Positions 40,729 to 53,237 of a DNA stretch of 64,000 bases are shown here, piece by piece. Made by a program: the position numbers and the translations under genes. The DNA lies in the NCBI GenBank assembly GCA_977006965.1, contig OZ345384.1, forward strand, positions 1,612,001 to 1,676,000, read 5' to 3'. The stretch comes from Phymatolithon calcareum. Its lineage: Eukaryota; Rhodophyta; Florideophyceae; Hapalidiales. Positions within the stretch are counted from its first letter, which is position 1; each line of letters starts with the position of its first letter. The notes beneath the pieces are model-generated. The model did not search any database and was not told the origin of the DNA. It worked only from the letters and a program-made list of their open reading frames with translations.

Positions 40729-41653
40729 GGTCGAGAGGTCCGGATATGGGCACGAGGCCACGGATATCTACAGAGGCTGTTATATGTGCGGCACGGAGGC
40801 ATAGCTGGCCTTATACCCGAAAATGTGCTGTAGGGGAGGCATAAGCCTAGCTGTCCTTTTTCCTTAACGGCTTTCGTCACTGTAATTAGTGTGATAATTG
40901 GGGTTTCTAATGCGTGTTTAACAAATGCACAGCAGTTCTATACCCTCCACTTTTTACTCCACTACTTACTTAGCGCTTGCTGCGCGACACCGAAGACTAC
41001 TTAAGCAGCTTCACGCCGGAGCCGAGTAGCTCGGACAAGAACACAACTCCGAAACAACCCACAAGTAAAGTCAAGCACCAACGCTTCTTTCCTTTTCCGT
41101 GTTCCAACATTTCCATCACATTTGAACCTATTTTACAACCAACAAGAATCGTGCCACCATCGATTCGTTCTGGTGTATAACAACATTCGTGAATATGTTA
41201 TCACCAATCAGATCGCTGGAAACATTCTTATTAACGAATTGTCATCTTCTCGAGCCAATCTTGTGACCAATCAGAAGCGTCCCAGCTCGCCGCCGGAAAA
41301 ATTGTGACCAAGCACAGAAGATAATATTTTTCGCTATCCAATCGTCAACCGCGCTACCGATGTTCTCGAAGGGTACTGTTAGGAGAACCTGTTCTTCTGA
41401 TCATCAAGTGGTGCATGCATGAGGGTTGATAACGGTACTATTTCACAGCCCGGCCCTCGTGGTGGGTGCGAACTCCTGCTCTCGCAGGGAATCCTAGACT
41501 CTCGTGCATTGTCATAAGGATAGCTCGGGGAGTGGGGACAGTTTCTCTCGGAAGGCAGTGCGTCTAGGAGTTGCACAGGACCTACGCTGCATAGTCGCCT
41601 TTACGGGTCCTAGTTGCCGCTGTGCCGTCTGAATTTTAAGCCATTGTCGCCGT
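40729..41653. other. No gene recognised
   Basis: A 67-codon plus-strand frame (40977-41180) shows no motif. This may contain the decayed left end of the retroelement that follows. Confidence 0.35.
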
Positions 41654-42321
41654 ATGTCATCTTCGTCAGGTTCTAGGACACCACTCCTCCGGATAGTTCG
41701 CCTGTCAGACCTACCGTCTAGGTCTCCTTCTCTGGTCGATTCCGGTCCCTCTCACCGGTCCTCAAGGCCATTCGGCACTCTTGCTGCTGCTAAAAAGCGT
41801 AGTGAGGCTGAGTTTATCGCTCGTCGCAAGGCCGGTCCCCCAAAATCCATTAGACCGACACTACAGAAAGGACGTTCGCTCGATAATTTCTAAGCTAGCG
41901 TCCAGAAAATCCCAGGCTCTAGACGGAAAACGACCCCCTAAACCAGTACGAACTATCACAGCACTCTAAAACAGTTTCCTGCTCCTCCGAACACGTTTAC
42001 TGCGAACAAAATCTAGTACGCAAGCGGCTGGTACTAATACTGCTGTGGCTACTGTAATATAGTTTCTGTCAACCGCCGAAGCTACGGTGAGCACGAGCGA
42101 CGGCGAAAGCATAAGCAAAACCTCCTTCTCTCAGAATACCACTTTCCTGAGGACCTTCTCTGTTGGTGCGGAAAGAAGACGTTTGACAACACGCTCCACT
42201 TCTACCGTCACGCTCGAGCTTTTCTATTTGCATTATCCTCCAAATCTATCTAAAAAACAGTCCGCTATTTCCATCTGGTCTTTTTTTGATTAAGTAAGAA
42301 TTGTCATCATCAAGCTCTACC

Positions 42322-43864
42322 ATGGCTAGTAATGCCGAAGGCGACGCTGTAAGCCATGCTTCAACGGCATCAATGATTACTCCTGCCGAAATCACAGATG
42401 CTGACCGTCAAATGCGTGAGCTCGTCAACACATATTTCCATGTGATAGACGATGAACAAACAAACACATGAAGCAGGAACCCTGGCGTTCAAGGAATTTA
42501 TCTCTCGCACGATGCTCCGTGGACTTTCAATCGCATGGAAAGTCTATGTTCGCCATTACTTCTCTGAGAAGGGAATAAACTTTCCCCCTGAAAAGTTTGT
42601 TCAAAATGCTCTCGAAAGCATCTTGGGACTTGAAACTTCTCCTGGAGATCCTCTCGCAACTCCAGCCTCGCTCCCTGATCTTCCTCTCCTCCGCCACAGC
42701 AGCGCGTCCGCGCTGTTCGCCCAGACCTCAGCAATTGGACGAACTTGCAGTTTTTGGCTTTAGCTGGTGCTATTGACAAAATCAATGGAAGATTAAGCAA
42801 TGCAGGCTCAGCCGGCTCTGCACATTCTCAGGACCAGTCCCCCAGACCTGCAGCTCCAACGCCGCCTCAATCTCGAAATCACTCTCGATCTGGTGCAAGA
42901 CAACTTGTTCAACGGCCTCATGCGTATTCCAGTATTGGCACTATTCGTGCTCTTCCGGAAACTCGCTCATCTGATCGGAATAGAAGCCAAGCATCTTCTT
43001 CACTGAAGATATTCAGCCATGTATCTCAACAATTTGCTGACACTGGGGATATAAAAAAAATTTAGCCGCGTTCCATCAGTCTTATACAGACAAATTCATG
43101 ACTCTTGGCCTCACAGCGCAGGAAGCATTCAATAACATGTATTTGCTATTCGTTCCGAATAGCCCTGCTAGCCTCTTCTACTATAAGTACGTGCTCCCGG
43201 AGTCCAGAAATATGGAACAAGTCTTAGTCTTCTATATTCTAGGTTCAGTTCCACTGAGCGCAGGGATGGCCTCATTCGGCAATGGAACAATCTCCATTTC
43301 AAGACTTTTATGGCAAAACCTGGAGCAACTCCTCATACTGCGTTTATGGACATGTGCCGAACTGCAGAACTGCTCCAGATTCAACTTGGAACGGCCTGTC
43401 AGGACAACCAGCATCTTCGTGACGTCATTATAAAAGCAATTTATGACGAAACATTCGCCGCGCTCCTGGCTCTATCACCTGACCAGGACTCTGTCGCTAT
43501 CCAAGAGGCTTGCGAAAGAGCTATTCAGGTTCATGAAGATCAGTATCGCGTCCCCAAAGGTCTCAATATCTGCTGCCTTCTGCTGCCCATGCAAAGGAAA
43601 CATTTTTTGTACCGTAAAATGGAAATCAAAGCGATCGCCCCGTCATGCACAGTAGACGATAGGCCCATAACAATGGAGGTCGAAGGAACGCTTATGTTCG
43701 CTGTAAATACCGCCGTAGAGGTGGTCTCAACCCGATCCGCAATTGTATCCGCATGCGATGTCGCAAGTGTAACTCCGAAAAGCAGTTCATCCGTGACTCT
43801 GACCAGCTCGGCAGCGCATACAGAGCTCAGTACGAGAATCGGGATCTTCTTACAGAATCCGTAG
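42322..43864 (+). pseudogene. Gag-like remnant
   Basis: It starts MASNAEGDAVSHASTASMIT (42322), then after a shift reads LAFKEFISRTMLRGLSIAWK (from 42452), and later KPGATPHTAFMDMCRTAELL (43310-43864). The pieces lie in different frames, with stops between them. No catalytic motif. It is called gag from position and composition only. Confidence 0.45.
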
Positions 43865-44559
43865 TTTCTGATCCCACCGATATCGATCACGCTTTGGAAA
43901 TAATACAAGAATTTGACGATGGCACCTGGAAAGACTTTGAGAACCACTTTCAGTCATCGCCCATGGCATCAGATTCTGAGACAACTCCTAGTAATGAAAC
44001 ACACTACGTCAGAATTCCGGAGCATAATCTTCGCCTCGAACCCAACTTAGACCTGCTCTACGTCTCATTGGCTGATGTCTCCACAAGTCACTCAATACTT
44101 CACAGCAATGACGCTATTGACAGTTCTACTCTCAAGGATCACCATCAGGTACTCTTCTCAGAACGGAATGAAAAGTCTCAGTTTGACGGCATCTGAATGG
44201 ACAATGGTTGTCAAAAGTGTCTTGCAGGTCTCCCGGCTTATCTGCGCTATTGCCAACATGTTCACATATCGCCTGACCTCGCACTGAACACTGAATCTTT
44301 ATACTAGGTGTTATTGTACATCCGACTATAGGGTGCGGAATCATAATCGTTCCTATAGACACTGTTGGAAACTTCCTCGAATATGACAGTGACGTTGTCG
44401 ACGTTGAAATTCATATCCTTTTGAGACTTGACAAAATGGAAAGGCTGAAATGGTGCACGAACGAAGTTACCAACCAGTTCTGCTCAGCTGATGACAGCCT
44501 CCAAGTCGATCTCGCTCCCAAGCTCGGCCATCTCTACCTTTAATGGCCTGTTAGAGTTG

Positions 44560-45350
44560 TTCTGTTTACACGATCAGAATTATTCAAGCTTCGCTGACGC
44601 TTCGCGCACCCATCAGCAGACAGGCTAGCTTACTTCGTTGTGCATCACCAGAGAACTTCGACCCGTCTACTAAAAGTCTCCTTCAGGACATATCCAAGCA
44701 TTGTAACTCCTGTCAAAGAATGGCCCCGAAACCATTCGTCTTTCAGGTAACTCTTCCTGATTCAATCGTTTTCAATCATGAGATTTTCCTGGATCTGATG
44801 TGGATTGGACCTCGACCGCATGTGCCGGTCCTACATATTGTTGATAGTGGTACTCACTTCTCCGCAGCTCAATTCGTTAAGGGTGAAAGCGTTCAAGATA
44901 TTTGAAACGCTTTCATCACTTGTTTCGTCAACGTTTACGTAGGATTTCCAAATGTCCTGACCCATGATCAAGGTAAGTTGTTCACCATCGAATTTTTCAA
45001 CTCCACATGTGTACAGTTTGGTATAATCCCGAAAGCTACACCCAATGCATTTCACAGCTCTTTGGGTGCTGGATAACGATATCATGCCCCACTGGGAAAG
45101 ATCTATAAAAAGATCAAAATTGGGTGTCCAAGCTTGGATAACTCTGTATGTCTATCGCTTGCTGTACATGCGTTGAACAATACTGCTAGGCCAGATGGAC
45201 TCGTCCGCACTCCTCTCGTGTTTGGCATGGTACCAAAAATCCCTCTTGGAAACATTGAAAACCTCCCTCCAAACCATCGCGATCGTTTCACCGCTATACT
45301 GCCTACACGTGTAGCACTCAACTCCTTGGTTGCATCCTCTCATCAGTAAT
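44560..45350 (+). pseudogene. Retroelement integrase remnant
   Basis: A zinc-binding segment FAHPSADRLASLL...HCNSCQRMAPK (HHCC) is followed by a DDE core. The first Asp is in FLDLMWIGPRP, then VLHIVDSGTHFSAAQF, the second Asp is in VLTHDQGKLFTIEFF, and the block with the expected catalytic Glu reads SLGAG, a stop, RYHAPLGKIYKKI. The Glu codon itself is a TAA, and an expected Trp after ESVQDI is a TGA. A further stop follows ELFKLR. It is dead. Confidence 0.65.
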
Positions 45351-45748
45351 TGCTCACTATAATGTCCAATCACATTCTTCCACATTTACCACTATAATCT
45401 CACTGATTCCATCTACTCACTGGATTATTTTGGCCAACAATAAAGGAGGGGAGACCAGAGAGAGAATCCAGAACTGTCTGGGGATTTTTGTACCCTTTCC
45501 AATTGCCATCCGCGCGTGCGTTCGCTGTCCTACTACCTACTGCGTGTAGCCTCTCGATACAGGCGCTCGCTCCCACGCGTACACGATATTCTACCTACCA
45601 AAGCCGCAGCTTTTCATATCCAATCTTAATATCTAGAGAGATTAAATTCCTAGGAAAGCTAAGGCTATGATACTTCGAGAGATTGCCAAGGGGTTGCGGG
45701 AAATAATGATACTTCGAGATTCGGCACTTAAAAAACGAAAAACTATGA
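45351..45748. other. No gene recognised
   Basis: Between the integrase remnant and the next minus-strand pseudogene. Contains a purine-rich AAAGGAGGGGAG at 45442. Confidence 0.35.
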
Positions 45749-46604
45749 TCATACTGGGGAATGCAGTTCGAATTCCTCGCAATCGTCGGAGATGGTGTAG
45801 TTCTCGGCCATTGCTTTAAGATCGATGTACACAATCCTTGCCGCAAACCCTTTCCACGCCAAGTTGTACTTCGCGTCAATGAGCGTTTGTACAGGAAACG
45901 GCAAGGGAATGCTTGCAGTCGACTTTACATCGTCCGATGCTCGTACACGTTTCATTTTTAAAGCGTTTTCAAAACTCAGAATTTTCTTGACAGAGTCATT
46001 TCTTGTGCAGCAAGTGCAAACCCATGATGGGGCCAGGCCAGATTACTTTTAGCACAAGGAACTCACCTCCCCAATGGACTGAAACAGAAAAGTCTCCTGG
46101 TCCGATTCCGGAGGGCAGCACGACGGCGGCTGTGACTCTCTTCGTTTTCACGCTTGCTTCCTCCCAAATAGACAGCAGATAATGCTGCTCGAATGACACA
46201 TCACCACTAATGGGCTCAGCACCAGCACCAGTCTCGATTACTTTATCTTCTACGTTATCCGAAGGAACATCCCTACGTAACAGGCGCCGCTTTTTAAAAT
46301 CTTGATCACTGCGTCGGCGATTTAAATCTTAGGCACATGCAGCATCGTCATCAAATTCATCTACAAAATTAAGAGTGTATCAGAACAAGGAAGGCAACTA
46401 ATTTCAGCAATTAAACAAAGACGTGTAGTTACCATTTGAGAACTCGTTCTTCATAATGTTAAAATGAGTGCGGAAAATGGCCATTTTGTGCTCTTGGAAA
46501 GCTAGTTCTGATTCATACACAGTTTTAGGGCTCTTTTTACCAGTGAGCTCGCCCTTCTGAAATTTTGCAGTCAAAAGTTTCCGCGCTTTGAAGGCTTTTG
46601 TCAT
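45749..46604 (-). pseudogene. Unknown protein, one intron, broken
   Basis: Exon 1 is 46604-46433 (TKAFKARKLLTAKFQKGEL), followed by a 72-bp intron 46432-46361 (GTAACT...TTTTGTAG). Exon 2 then begins DEFDDDAACA, meets a TAA, and continues in the same frame through a basic stretch to VTAAVVLPSGIGPGDFSVSV and VIWPGPIMGLHLLHKK. A TGA and a +1 shift precede ASIPLPFPVQTLIDAKYNLA, which runs to the stop at 45749. The parts fit together as one protein of about 260 residues. I believe similar orphan proteins occur in multiple copies in algal genomes, possibly carried by mobile elements, but I cannot name a family. Confidence 0.5.
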
Positions 46605-47559
46605 TCATAGAGGCATTTTATGTGGCAAAGGCTCGAAAATTAGGAGGTGAATTGAGAAAGGGAAGAAAAAGCGTGATTGTGTGAGGTAATGAAGTGATGT
46701 GCACCACATCTTCCTTTAGATCTCTCAGTCCATTCAGAGAGGACAAAAAGAGAAGAAACACAGACAATACCATTACATCAAGACAAACGCCGATGATGTA
46801 CAAGCCATTTGCCAGCTATAGAACGAGAAGAGCCATGTCAGGCTTTCTTTATTATTATTTGCCCAAGCAATTAAAAATGATGTTCCCATTATTCCGGGCC
46901 ACTACCGAAACAACAGTCGCGCAATAATCGTCGGGATGAGTCCATTTGCACATGAATGCTGACTGGCATAGACGTCGATGAATCGAATTAACCCAGAGAC
47001 GAGGCCGGCATCAAAACTTGCTTCTTGGGCCTGCCATTAGACAGCCCGCAACCTCAGTGTTTCTAATGCGGTTGATTTTTGCAAGATCTTCGTACTCTGA
47101 ATACATTGTAAGTAATCGAAACAATCATATAGAACTGTTGCTGAGAAAATATGGGCATGAAATAAATAGATAGAACAGGTCACATGTCCCCCTTCGGGGA
47201 CTATTTGCACTGTGATTGTACTCATTACCCTCAATTAAGTACAAGTGCGCCGTTTGCCACCAAGAGTTTCCCCAGAAAAGCCTAGACTGCAAATCTGGCC
47301 AGCCTGTCATCGGGAATCCAACGGAACCATGCCCATCTGGTCGTGCCAAGATCTCTATCAGAAAGTGGAAAGACCTCGGCAAAGCTGCACTTGAGCACCG
47401 TGGTCCGAGTTAATGGTAGGGAAAGGATGCATGTTATTGTCATATATTTCGTGAGCGAATCCACGTAACGCAAGGGGACTGGGGTCTTTTAGAGCTGCCA
47501 CGTCCCAAGTTCGCATCACGTGCAGGGTCCTTGCGAGGCCGCAAAACGGAATGATGCAC
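46605..47559. other. No gene recognised
   Basis: Small frames only. Confidence 0.35.
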
Positions 47560-47769
47560 AAGCAGCCCTAGATCAGGCTTGCGTGGGAAGAGCAGACTTG
47601 GAAAGCATCAAATAATTCAAGTATCTGGGAGTACATGCAGTCCGCCGACGGAGGCCCGATCGTCCACGCTACAGTCAAACTCGCAACAAATAGATGAGAA
47701 TGGAAAAGGTTTTGGCCATGAAAGTGCAGCTGACCCAACATGGAAAAACGCAAAATAAATGAATGAATT
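47560..47769 (+). mobile_element. LINE 3' end fragment, same family as 12316-12585
   Basis: CAGTCAAACTCGCAACAAAT near 47674, a purine-rich stretch and a terminal ATAAATGAATGAAT match the layout of the 3' end at 12480-12585. 5'-truncated. Confidence 0.6.
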
Positions 47770-48110
47770 ATCCTCAACGGGCACGAAATAATGAATGCTT
47801 ATTCTCCTATGGGGCTAGCTAGCAGTGCTTTGTTATTTTTCCTCTACTTAGATTACGGCAGGGCGATAATCCTGCTAGCTAATTGTAAGCACGCTTCTTC
47901 TCTGCCTGTCGCTCGTCATTAGACGATTCCACCCGAAGCAACTGCGGTGGTTCCACGATTCGCGAGTCCACGTGGACGACCAGTATGTTGGACTATTTTT
48001 CTTTACAGCTCAAGTCTTCTGTGCCATTCTAATGCACTGTAATTATTTTGGACCCCTTGTGCAGTGCGGAAGCTCGACTCCCGAAACGCCCCGTGGCGCG
48101 AAATTAGGAG

Positions 48111-48232
48111 AAAAAAAACCGCGTCAAACTCTTCACCGAAAACAGGCACACTCGGGATTCGAACCCAGGACCTCTCTCTTGGTTGCTTATGCGCACCCCC
48201 CGGAGGCAGTTGAACCACTATACCAAGCCTAC
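48111..48232 (-). ncRNA. tRNA-derived sequence (SINE or tRNA pseudogene)
   Basis: The minus strand has a pol III A box TGGTATAGTGG (48225-48215) and a B box GGTTCGAATCC (48165-48155), about 50 bp apart. A T8 terminator follows (48118-48111). The D-arm and T-arm resemble a tRNA, but the acceptor ends do not pair and the anticodon region is not clear. A tRNA-headed SINE or relic is therefore more likely than a working tRNA. Confidence 0.55.
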
Positions 48233-48249
48233 TCTAATACCAACTTTGA

Positions 48250-50346
48250 GCAATGAATGGGGATTCCAGGGTCTTCGCTCGACGCTGGACCTCGTAAATT
48301 TGGACAATCTTCACTATTAGCATCAAGATTCATTTTTCCGTCGTAGGTCGATTTCTCTTTCCATACGCTCTCAGGAAGGCTTTTGTACTGTCCACGTCGA
48401 TGGACTACGTTAGATTGATCCCCTTAAGGACCTCCAGCCTTAAAGTTTCGATTATTTTACATTTTTGACACTATGTCTTCGATTAAATCCCTCTCAAACG
48501 AAAAAATGTTGCCACTCAGCAGCTTTGTCGGTCTAACTAGAGCCTCAAAAACCTTGCCCACAACATGTTTTGACTTTCCCACACTACATTACCTTATGGA
48601 CAAGAAAGCAAACGCATCAGATGTACCACATTTGGGTGCACTCGAACTCCAGAAGTCTTTCGAGGGTCCTGTTTTGAGTGGCATAATGTTTTTGGCGGTC
48701 ACGTGATGTCGAAGCAGATAATTGCGTCTGGCAGTCTACTGTAGGTTCACCATATTCAGAAATTAGGATCCACATCCTTGTTTCTCTCCTTGCTGCCCAT
48801 CGGGATGGTAGGCCCATTAATTTGCACTTTTCAGTCTTCTAAAGTTGCACATCTATTGATGCGTAAGGTAGAGTAGAAACCAGACACCAAAATTGTTTTG
48901 CTATTCTAACACTGCTCGGATGCATGCACTAGGATACAGGTGCACACGACGAGTCTCGGGAGATCCAAGCACAGAGTTGCACGCCTACAGGGCTATTTCA
49001 TGCGATTGTAGCTCTTTTCAAGTTTAAGTTTCCAGTTGCGCTCGTGCAGCGCCTGCAAAACACAAACGCATTGTTGACAAATATGTTTATTGCTAGATTT
49101 TCTTTTAGGGCTTTCCTTTAGTTCTTTTCAAATGTTGGCGAAAAACAAGATGAGATTCTGTGACCGGCCGGCTTCAGTGTTTGTATACCGTGACGCACTC
49201 TTAACTTACAAGCGGTTACACAGACGACGAGGGTATAACCAGGATAGACCCTAGGAGGTCCGGTTAGATCCAGGGAAGCCAAAATAAATATGCAGCACCT
49301 TCTTTGCTGAATCACTTCTGGACATAATCACCTACGTGCTGCCCCTGGGAAGGTTCATATAAAGAGTGCAACGCGAAAAGCGGATTTGAGAACAGATGCA
49401 CAGGTTTCGTTTACTTAAGTGCGCACAGACGTACTCGTAAGGACGCTTGTGGGCAATTGAACAGAGTGCACTGAAACTATTGGCCTCCCCTGGACGGAAA
49501 TGGAAGGCAACCTCCCCTGTTATAAAATATTCTAAACTCTAATCCCGTTGACCATGCTAACCCCTGTATGAACAAAAGTGAGTCTAGTTCCATGATGTAG
49601 AGCCTTGTAGACAGTGTCGGCTTTAGAGAGCAGGTTCATAGATTATATGTTTGTTTCTCTTCAATCGAAAATTTTAGTCGATCGATGGCTCATCTCTTCT
49701 CTTCTGTCCAGAATTTGCGTCACAGGTACATAAACCGAGTCTCTGAAATCTCTAAAAGACGGCTTGACCTATTCTTAAATGTAAATCAATGATTTTCGAA
49801 CGCCTCTTTTTTGGAAGTCGTTCTCTCCATCTCTTCAAGTTTCTTGAAAAGATCCTTAGAGTTACTTAATGTTGATTTGAGCAACCAAAGGGCCTGGCTC
49901 AGCGGCTCCCCTTCAAATTGATTTAGATACAAAACAAGACTTTTTTCTAACTTCTCTTGATCTGGTTGCACTTTTGACTATTCATTTCCGTCACCATTGA
50001 TAAAAGTCCACTCTCTCTTTCGGATCGCATATATGGTTTGGACTGCAATAAGCTTCTATTCGTTACTCCTTGACAATTATCAAAAATGTCTTCTATGTAT
50101 TTGCATGTATCGAAACTGACTATTCTGCAACGCGTTTCCGCCGTCCTCCGGCAGAACCCATGGTGCGTCGTGTTGTGAAGCGCATTAAAAATGGAAATCT
50201 CTGACTATCCGTGCTCTTACGGCCACTCTCTGCAGTTTCGCACATTTCTAAAAATTTGTACTGTATGCGTATAGCGCCATTCAAGACACACATATACGCA
50301 TCACTTTATTGGTGCTATGGAGGGGAGGACCAACAGCTAGTGGCAC
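48250..50346. other. No supported gene
   Basis: A 61-codon helical frame on the minus strand (49786-49971) has only a GTG start and no family. The rest is short frames. Confidence 0.35.
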
Positions 50347-50868
50347 TCAGCGAGACATTCTAGGGGCGGGATAGATCCAGTCGACGTCTGTTATGAGGGG
50401 ATGGAGGCCACGATCGAACGCAGGTCCAACACGGCCGTACAGGTCCATCGCAAGTGGGTGGAAGTCAATGTTCTGCTCAGCAGAGAGTGTGCCATATTTT
50501 TGCAGTTTCCGCTTCTCCGCATATCGTACCGTCAAGTCGGCGTCGCGACCAACGTTGCTCACATAAGGCTCGAAGTGAGGACTAATGAAAGTGAGGTTGT
50601 AAGCTTGTAGACGGGGGGACAAAGATATGTCAGTAACAGAAAGACCATATCGTCGTTGGCTGAGTCGGGGAAGGTGTTCATCCTGCACGAATGATTTCTC
50701 CCCACGAATAGCCAGAGTTGGAACAGCCTTCTTCAAGTAGCGAAACAACCAGTCGCGAAGATCATTGTGACGGGAAGTGCTGCCTTCAGCACGTGAGCAG
50801 CATATGCACATTGTTGCTGGGCAGCAATGGCAGGCCACTTGGACACTGTGGTTGGGCCGCTTCCTCAA
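50347..50868 (-). pseudogene. C-terminal fragment of a LINE-type reverse-transcriptase protein (tentative)
   Basis: A 173-codon frame with a Cys/His-containing start (HCCPATMCICC...H). A later segment reads LQAYNLTFISPHFEP, then VRYAEKRKLQKY, then IDFHPLAMDLYGRVGPAF. The order D/N-x-T-x-x-x-P, AxxxKxxKY, FxPLxxxxxGRxGP resembles the C-terminal, possibly nuclease-like, tail of many algal and plant non-LTR retrotransposon proteins. Reverse transcriptase is not present upstream. It could instead be an unrelated hypothetical protein. Confidence 0.4.
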
Positions 50869-51952
50869 CAGAGAACGATCCCGTCAATAATGCGTTTACA
50901 TTGCGCGGGCGCTCTCCATAAGCTATTCTCTCCCTCCAATAGCGCATTTAAAACGTGATTTTGATTTCAAAGGGGCGGTTACTGGTCACGTAGGCACCAA
51001 TAGCTGCTCATGAGTGCACATATTTGCATCTATTTTGCCCTACACATTACCACTCTTCCAAGCAGTGTTGGAAGTCCGAAACAAAGCTGCTGTCGAACTG
51101 GAAATCGCGAATTCTCTGATTCGAATCTTCATGCTACATGTAATGCCGTGAGCTACGTTCACAGCTTTCTCTTTTGAATGGCTTATCATGGCAATCATGC
51201 TACACTTGTTTCTGCTTCATTTTCGAAATGACCTTTTCTCAAGGTTGAGCCTATAATTGAATTCTCTTGCGTCAGTGATAAGAAATCATTCTTAGGACTA
51301 CAATATTCGTCTTTAGGACTATCCTGTGCAGTATTCTTCTTCTGGGGAGTTGATTAGCTGCGATGCAGGACAACCTCAGATACAGTAGTCTTGTCGATAC
51401 TACATAGTTTTCATGATGATTTTTGAGTACTCCTCTCGCGGTTAAGCTTGTACACAGTACGATGCTTGCCGGCTCTTGAAGGTCTACAAAGCATTACAAC
51501 ATTATAGAAAATTTACTTTGAATTTGTACTTCTTGTACAATACTTATCCGTGAAAGCTGTATATCTTAGCACATGGGCTGCCGTAGAGCGTAAATATCAC
51601 ATGTTGTGCATGAGACGGGAGATAAACAATTCTCGATTCAATTAAATTGAGATCACCAAATATATCGGCTGAGAGACTGGGCAAGTTCTCCAGCGAGATC
51701 TTCATTTTTAGTTTTGAGCATTTTTGTACATAGTCCTTAGGATATTGAGACTGATGCAACGATTTTGCTTTGATAGAGTATTTGGAGCTTCTGGAAATAC
51801 GCTTGCAAACGAGTGGAATCTCTAGTTCAGGCCACTGCATTTCTTACGTAAGAAACATCCTGCACCAAACAGTGCGAAAATTTCTCATCTGTATATCAGC
51901 CTGCGAAATTACTCTCGTTCTTCACGGCCCCTGATTATAGCCTTCTAAACCT
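50869..51952. other. No gene recognised
   Basis: AT-rich. A 98-codon minus-strand frame (51544-51840) shows no motif. Confidence 0.35.
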
Positions 51953-52414
51953 ATGTGCAAGCGAAGGATCTCGTACTTGAGCGTGGGCGTTACCTCGCTT
52001 GGGCTTCTGATAACGACAGGGAACAAGTGGCATAACATCTGCTGTGACAACGTTATGCAGGTAGTAGAAGACATGAATGCCAAGGTGCAGAGCAAGACTG
52101 GCTTGAAGCTGATGGACGCGTTCAGCAGTGCCAAGAGCGGCTTTGACATAGGTGCTGCGTTGGCGGCGCATACCGCTGTTCCGTTAACAGTGCCACTTTC
52201 CGCGGCAAAGATGCTCCTAGATTGGGGTTTCAAGTCTGATATTGCGGAGCACCATAAATACAACATGGGTGTCATCGACAGGGTGTTTGGACAAGTCCAG
52301 TGCAAAGAAAACGGCAGTTACGTCAGAAGCACTCTGTGCTCGGAATGCGCGGCAAGCAATACCTGCAACAGCTGGTGGAGAGAGTCGAAGAAGCTCACGA
52401 AAGATTGGTTCTAA
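51953..52414 (+). CDS. Hypothetical protein or exon
   Basis: 153 codons. After an unconvincing start, the region NVMQVVEDMNAKVQSKTGLK to DIAEHHKYNMGVIDRVFGQV reads as amphipathic helices and has better coding character than the opposite strand. Two CxxC pairs are near the end (CSECAASNTC). No family recognised. The start may be an exon boundary. Confidence 0.3.
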   Translation: MCKRRISYLSVGVTSLGLLITTGNKWHNICCDNVMQVVEDMNAKVQSKTGLKLMDAFSSAKSGFDIGAALAAHTAVPLTVPLSAAKMLLDWGFKSDIAEHHKYNMGVIDRVFGQVQCKENGSYVRSTLCSECAASNTCNSWWRESKKLTKDWF

Positions 52415-53237
52415 GCAAGATGGTGCAGCTCGATTTGTCGAAAGAATTCTAAGATAGAACTGGGACATTTCGGAAGCAGATCGCTTTCTGTACGTCTCAC
52501 ACGAGTGTACAAATTTTAGGTCTATATGCATAAACAGCTGTTGCGGTGCGGAGGCATGTAAAGAGCTTCCCTTGCATGTAGAGCATTGGAAACATGTACT
52601 AAAATTGATATTTACCCTTAGGGGATAGGTGAAGAGCTGGGGTGATTTCTTTCTTTCTTTTGCTGCGGGATTTGCCGAAGCTGATGGAACAACTCCGCAT
52701 CCTTACGGCTCTACTAGACCTTAACAGATACGAGTGGTACTTGATGTCAAAACAGCTGTCCAAGCTGCAAAAGGTGCAGACCATCGTCCAGCTTAACATC
52801 CATATCGCCACGCAGCCAATCTTCATTCGCCGTCCATCAAAGGGATGCCCGGGTTGGAAACCATTTAGGACGTTCACGGTAGCTAATCATCGCTCTGCCT
52901 TCTTTCATTTCCTTCTGTCTTCTCTCCCAGCTTCCTTAAGCGTTGCGGCACATCACGCAGGGCGGAATCCATGTACTACCATACTACCAGAAGGTGATAG
53001 GCTTCTCCCATGAGGAGGCCGGAGCACAGCTCTGTATCAAATCCGCTTAAATTCGCAAGATTTCTTCGAAATCCAGCGACGGCGGGGTTGGGTCTGGCAT
53101 TTCGAGCGTGGCAAGTTCTCGATTTGCCGTGTCCCAGGCGGGCGCATTCGCAATAGCGCCAGCCATTTCCGATGGAATTACCGTCACAAGAATCGCGTTG
53201 CGCAGCATTACTGCTGCGGCCACTTGCGCCGGCGCGG
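52415..53237. other. No supported gene
   Basis: Minus-strand 53047-53250 reads AAAVMLRNAILVTVIPSEMA, which may be a small gag-like relic. Too short to call. Confidence 0.3.

Larger units (their letters stand above)
41654..45350 (+). mobile_element. Decayed LTR retroelement, gag to integrase
   Basis: Successive plus-strand frames broken by stops and shifts give a Ser/Arg-rich head (41654-41893), gag-like helical segments (42322-43864), a CRKCNSEK finger remnant (about 43755) and an integrase (about 44560-45350). No reverse transcriptase follows, and I could not find paired LTRs; a purine tract AAAGGAGGGGAG at 45442 may mark an old 3' end. Integrase coming after gag with nothing between suggests copia-type order with the reverse transcriptase deleted. 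Confidence 0.6.

Noticed and set aside
48145-48232. Functional tRNA gene
   Set aside because: A and B boxes are good, but the acceptor stem does not pair and the anticodon loop is unclear; annotated as tRNA-derived.
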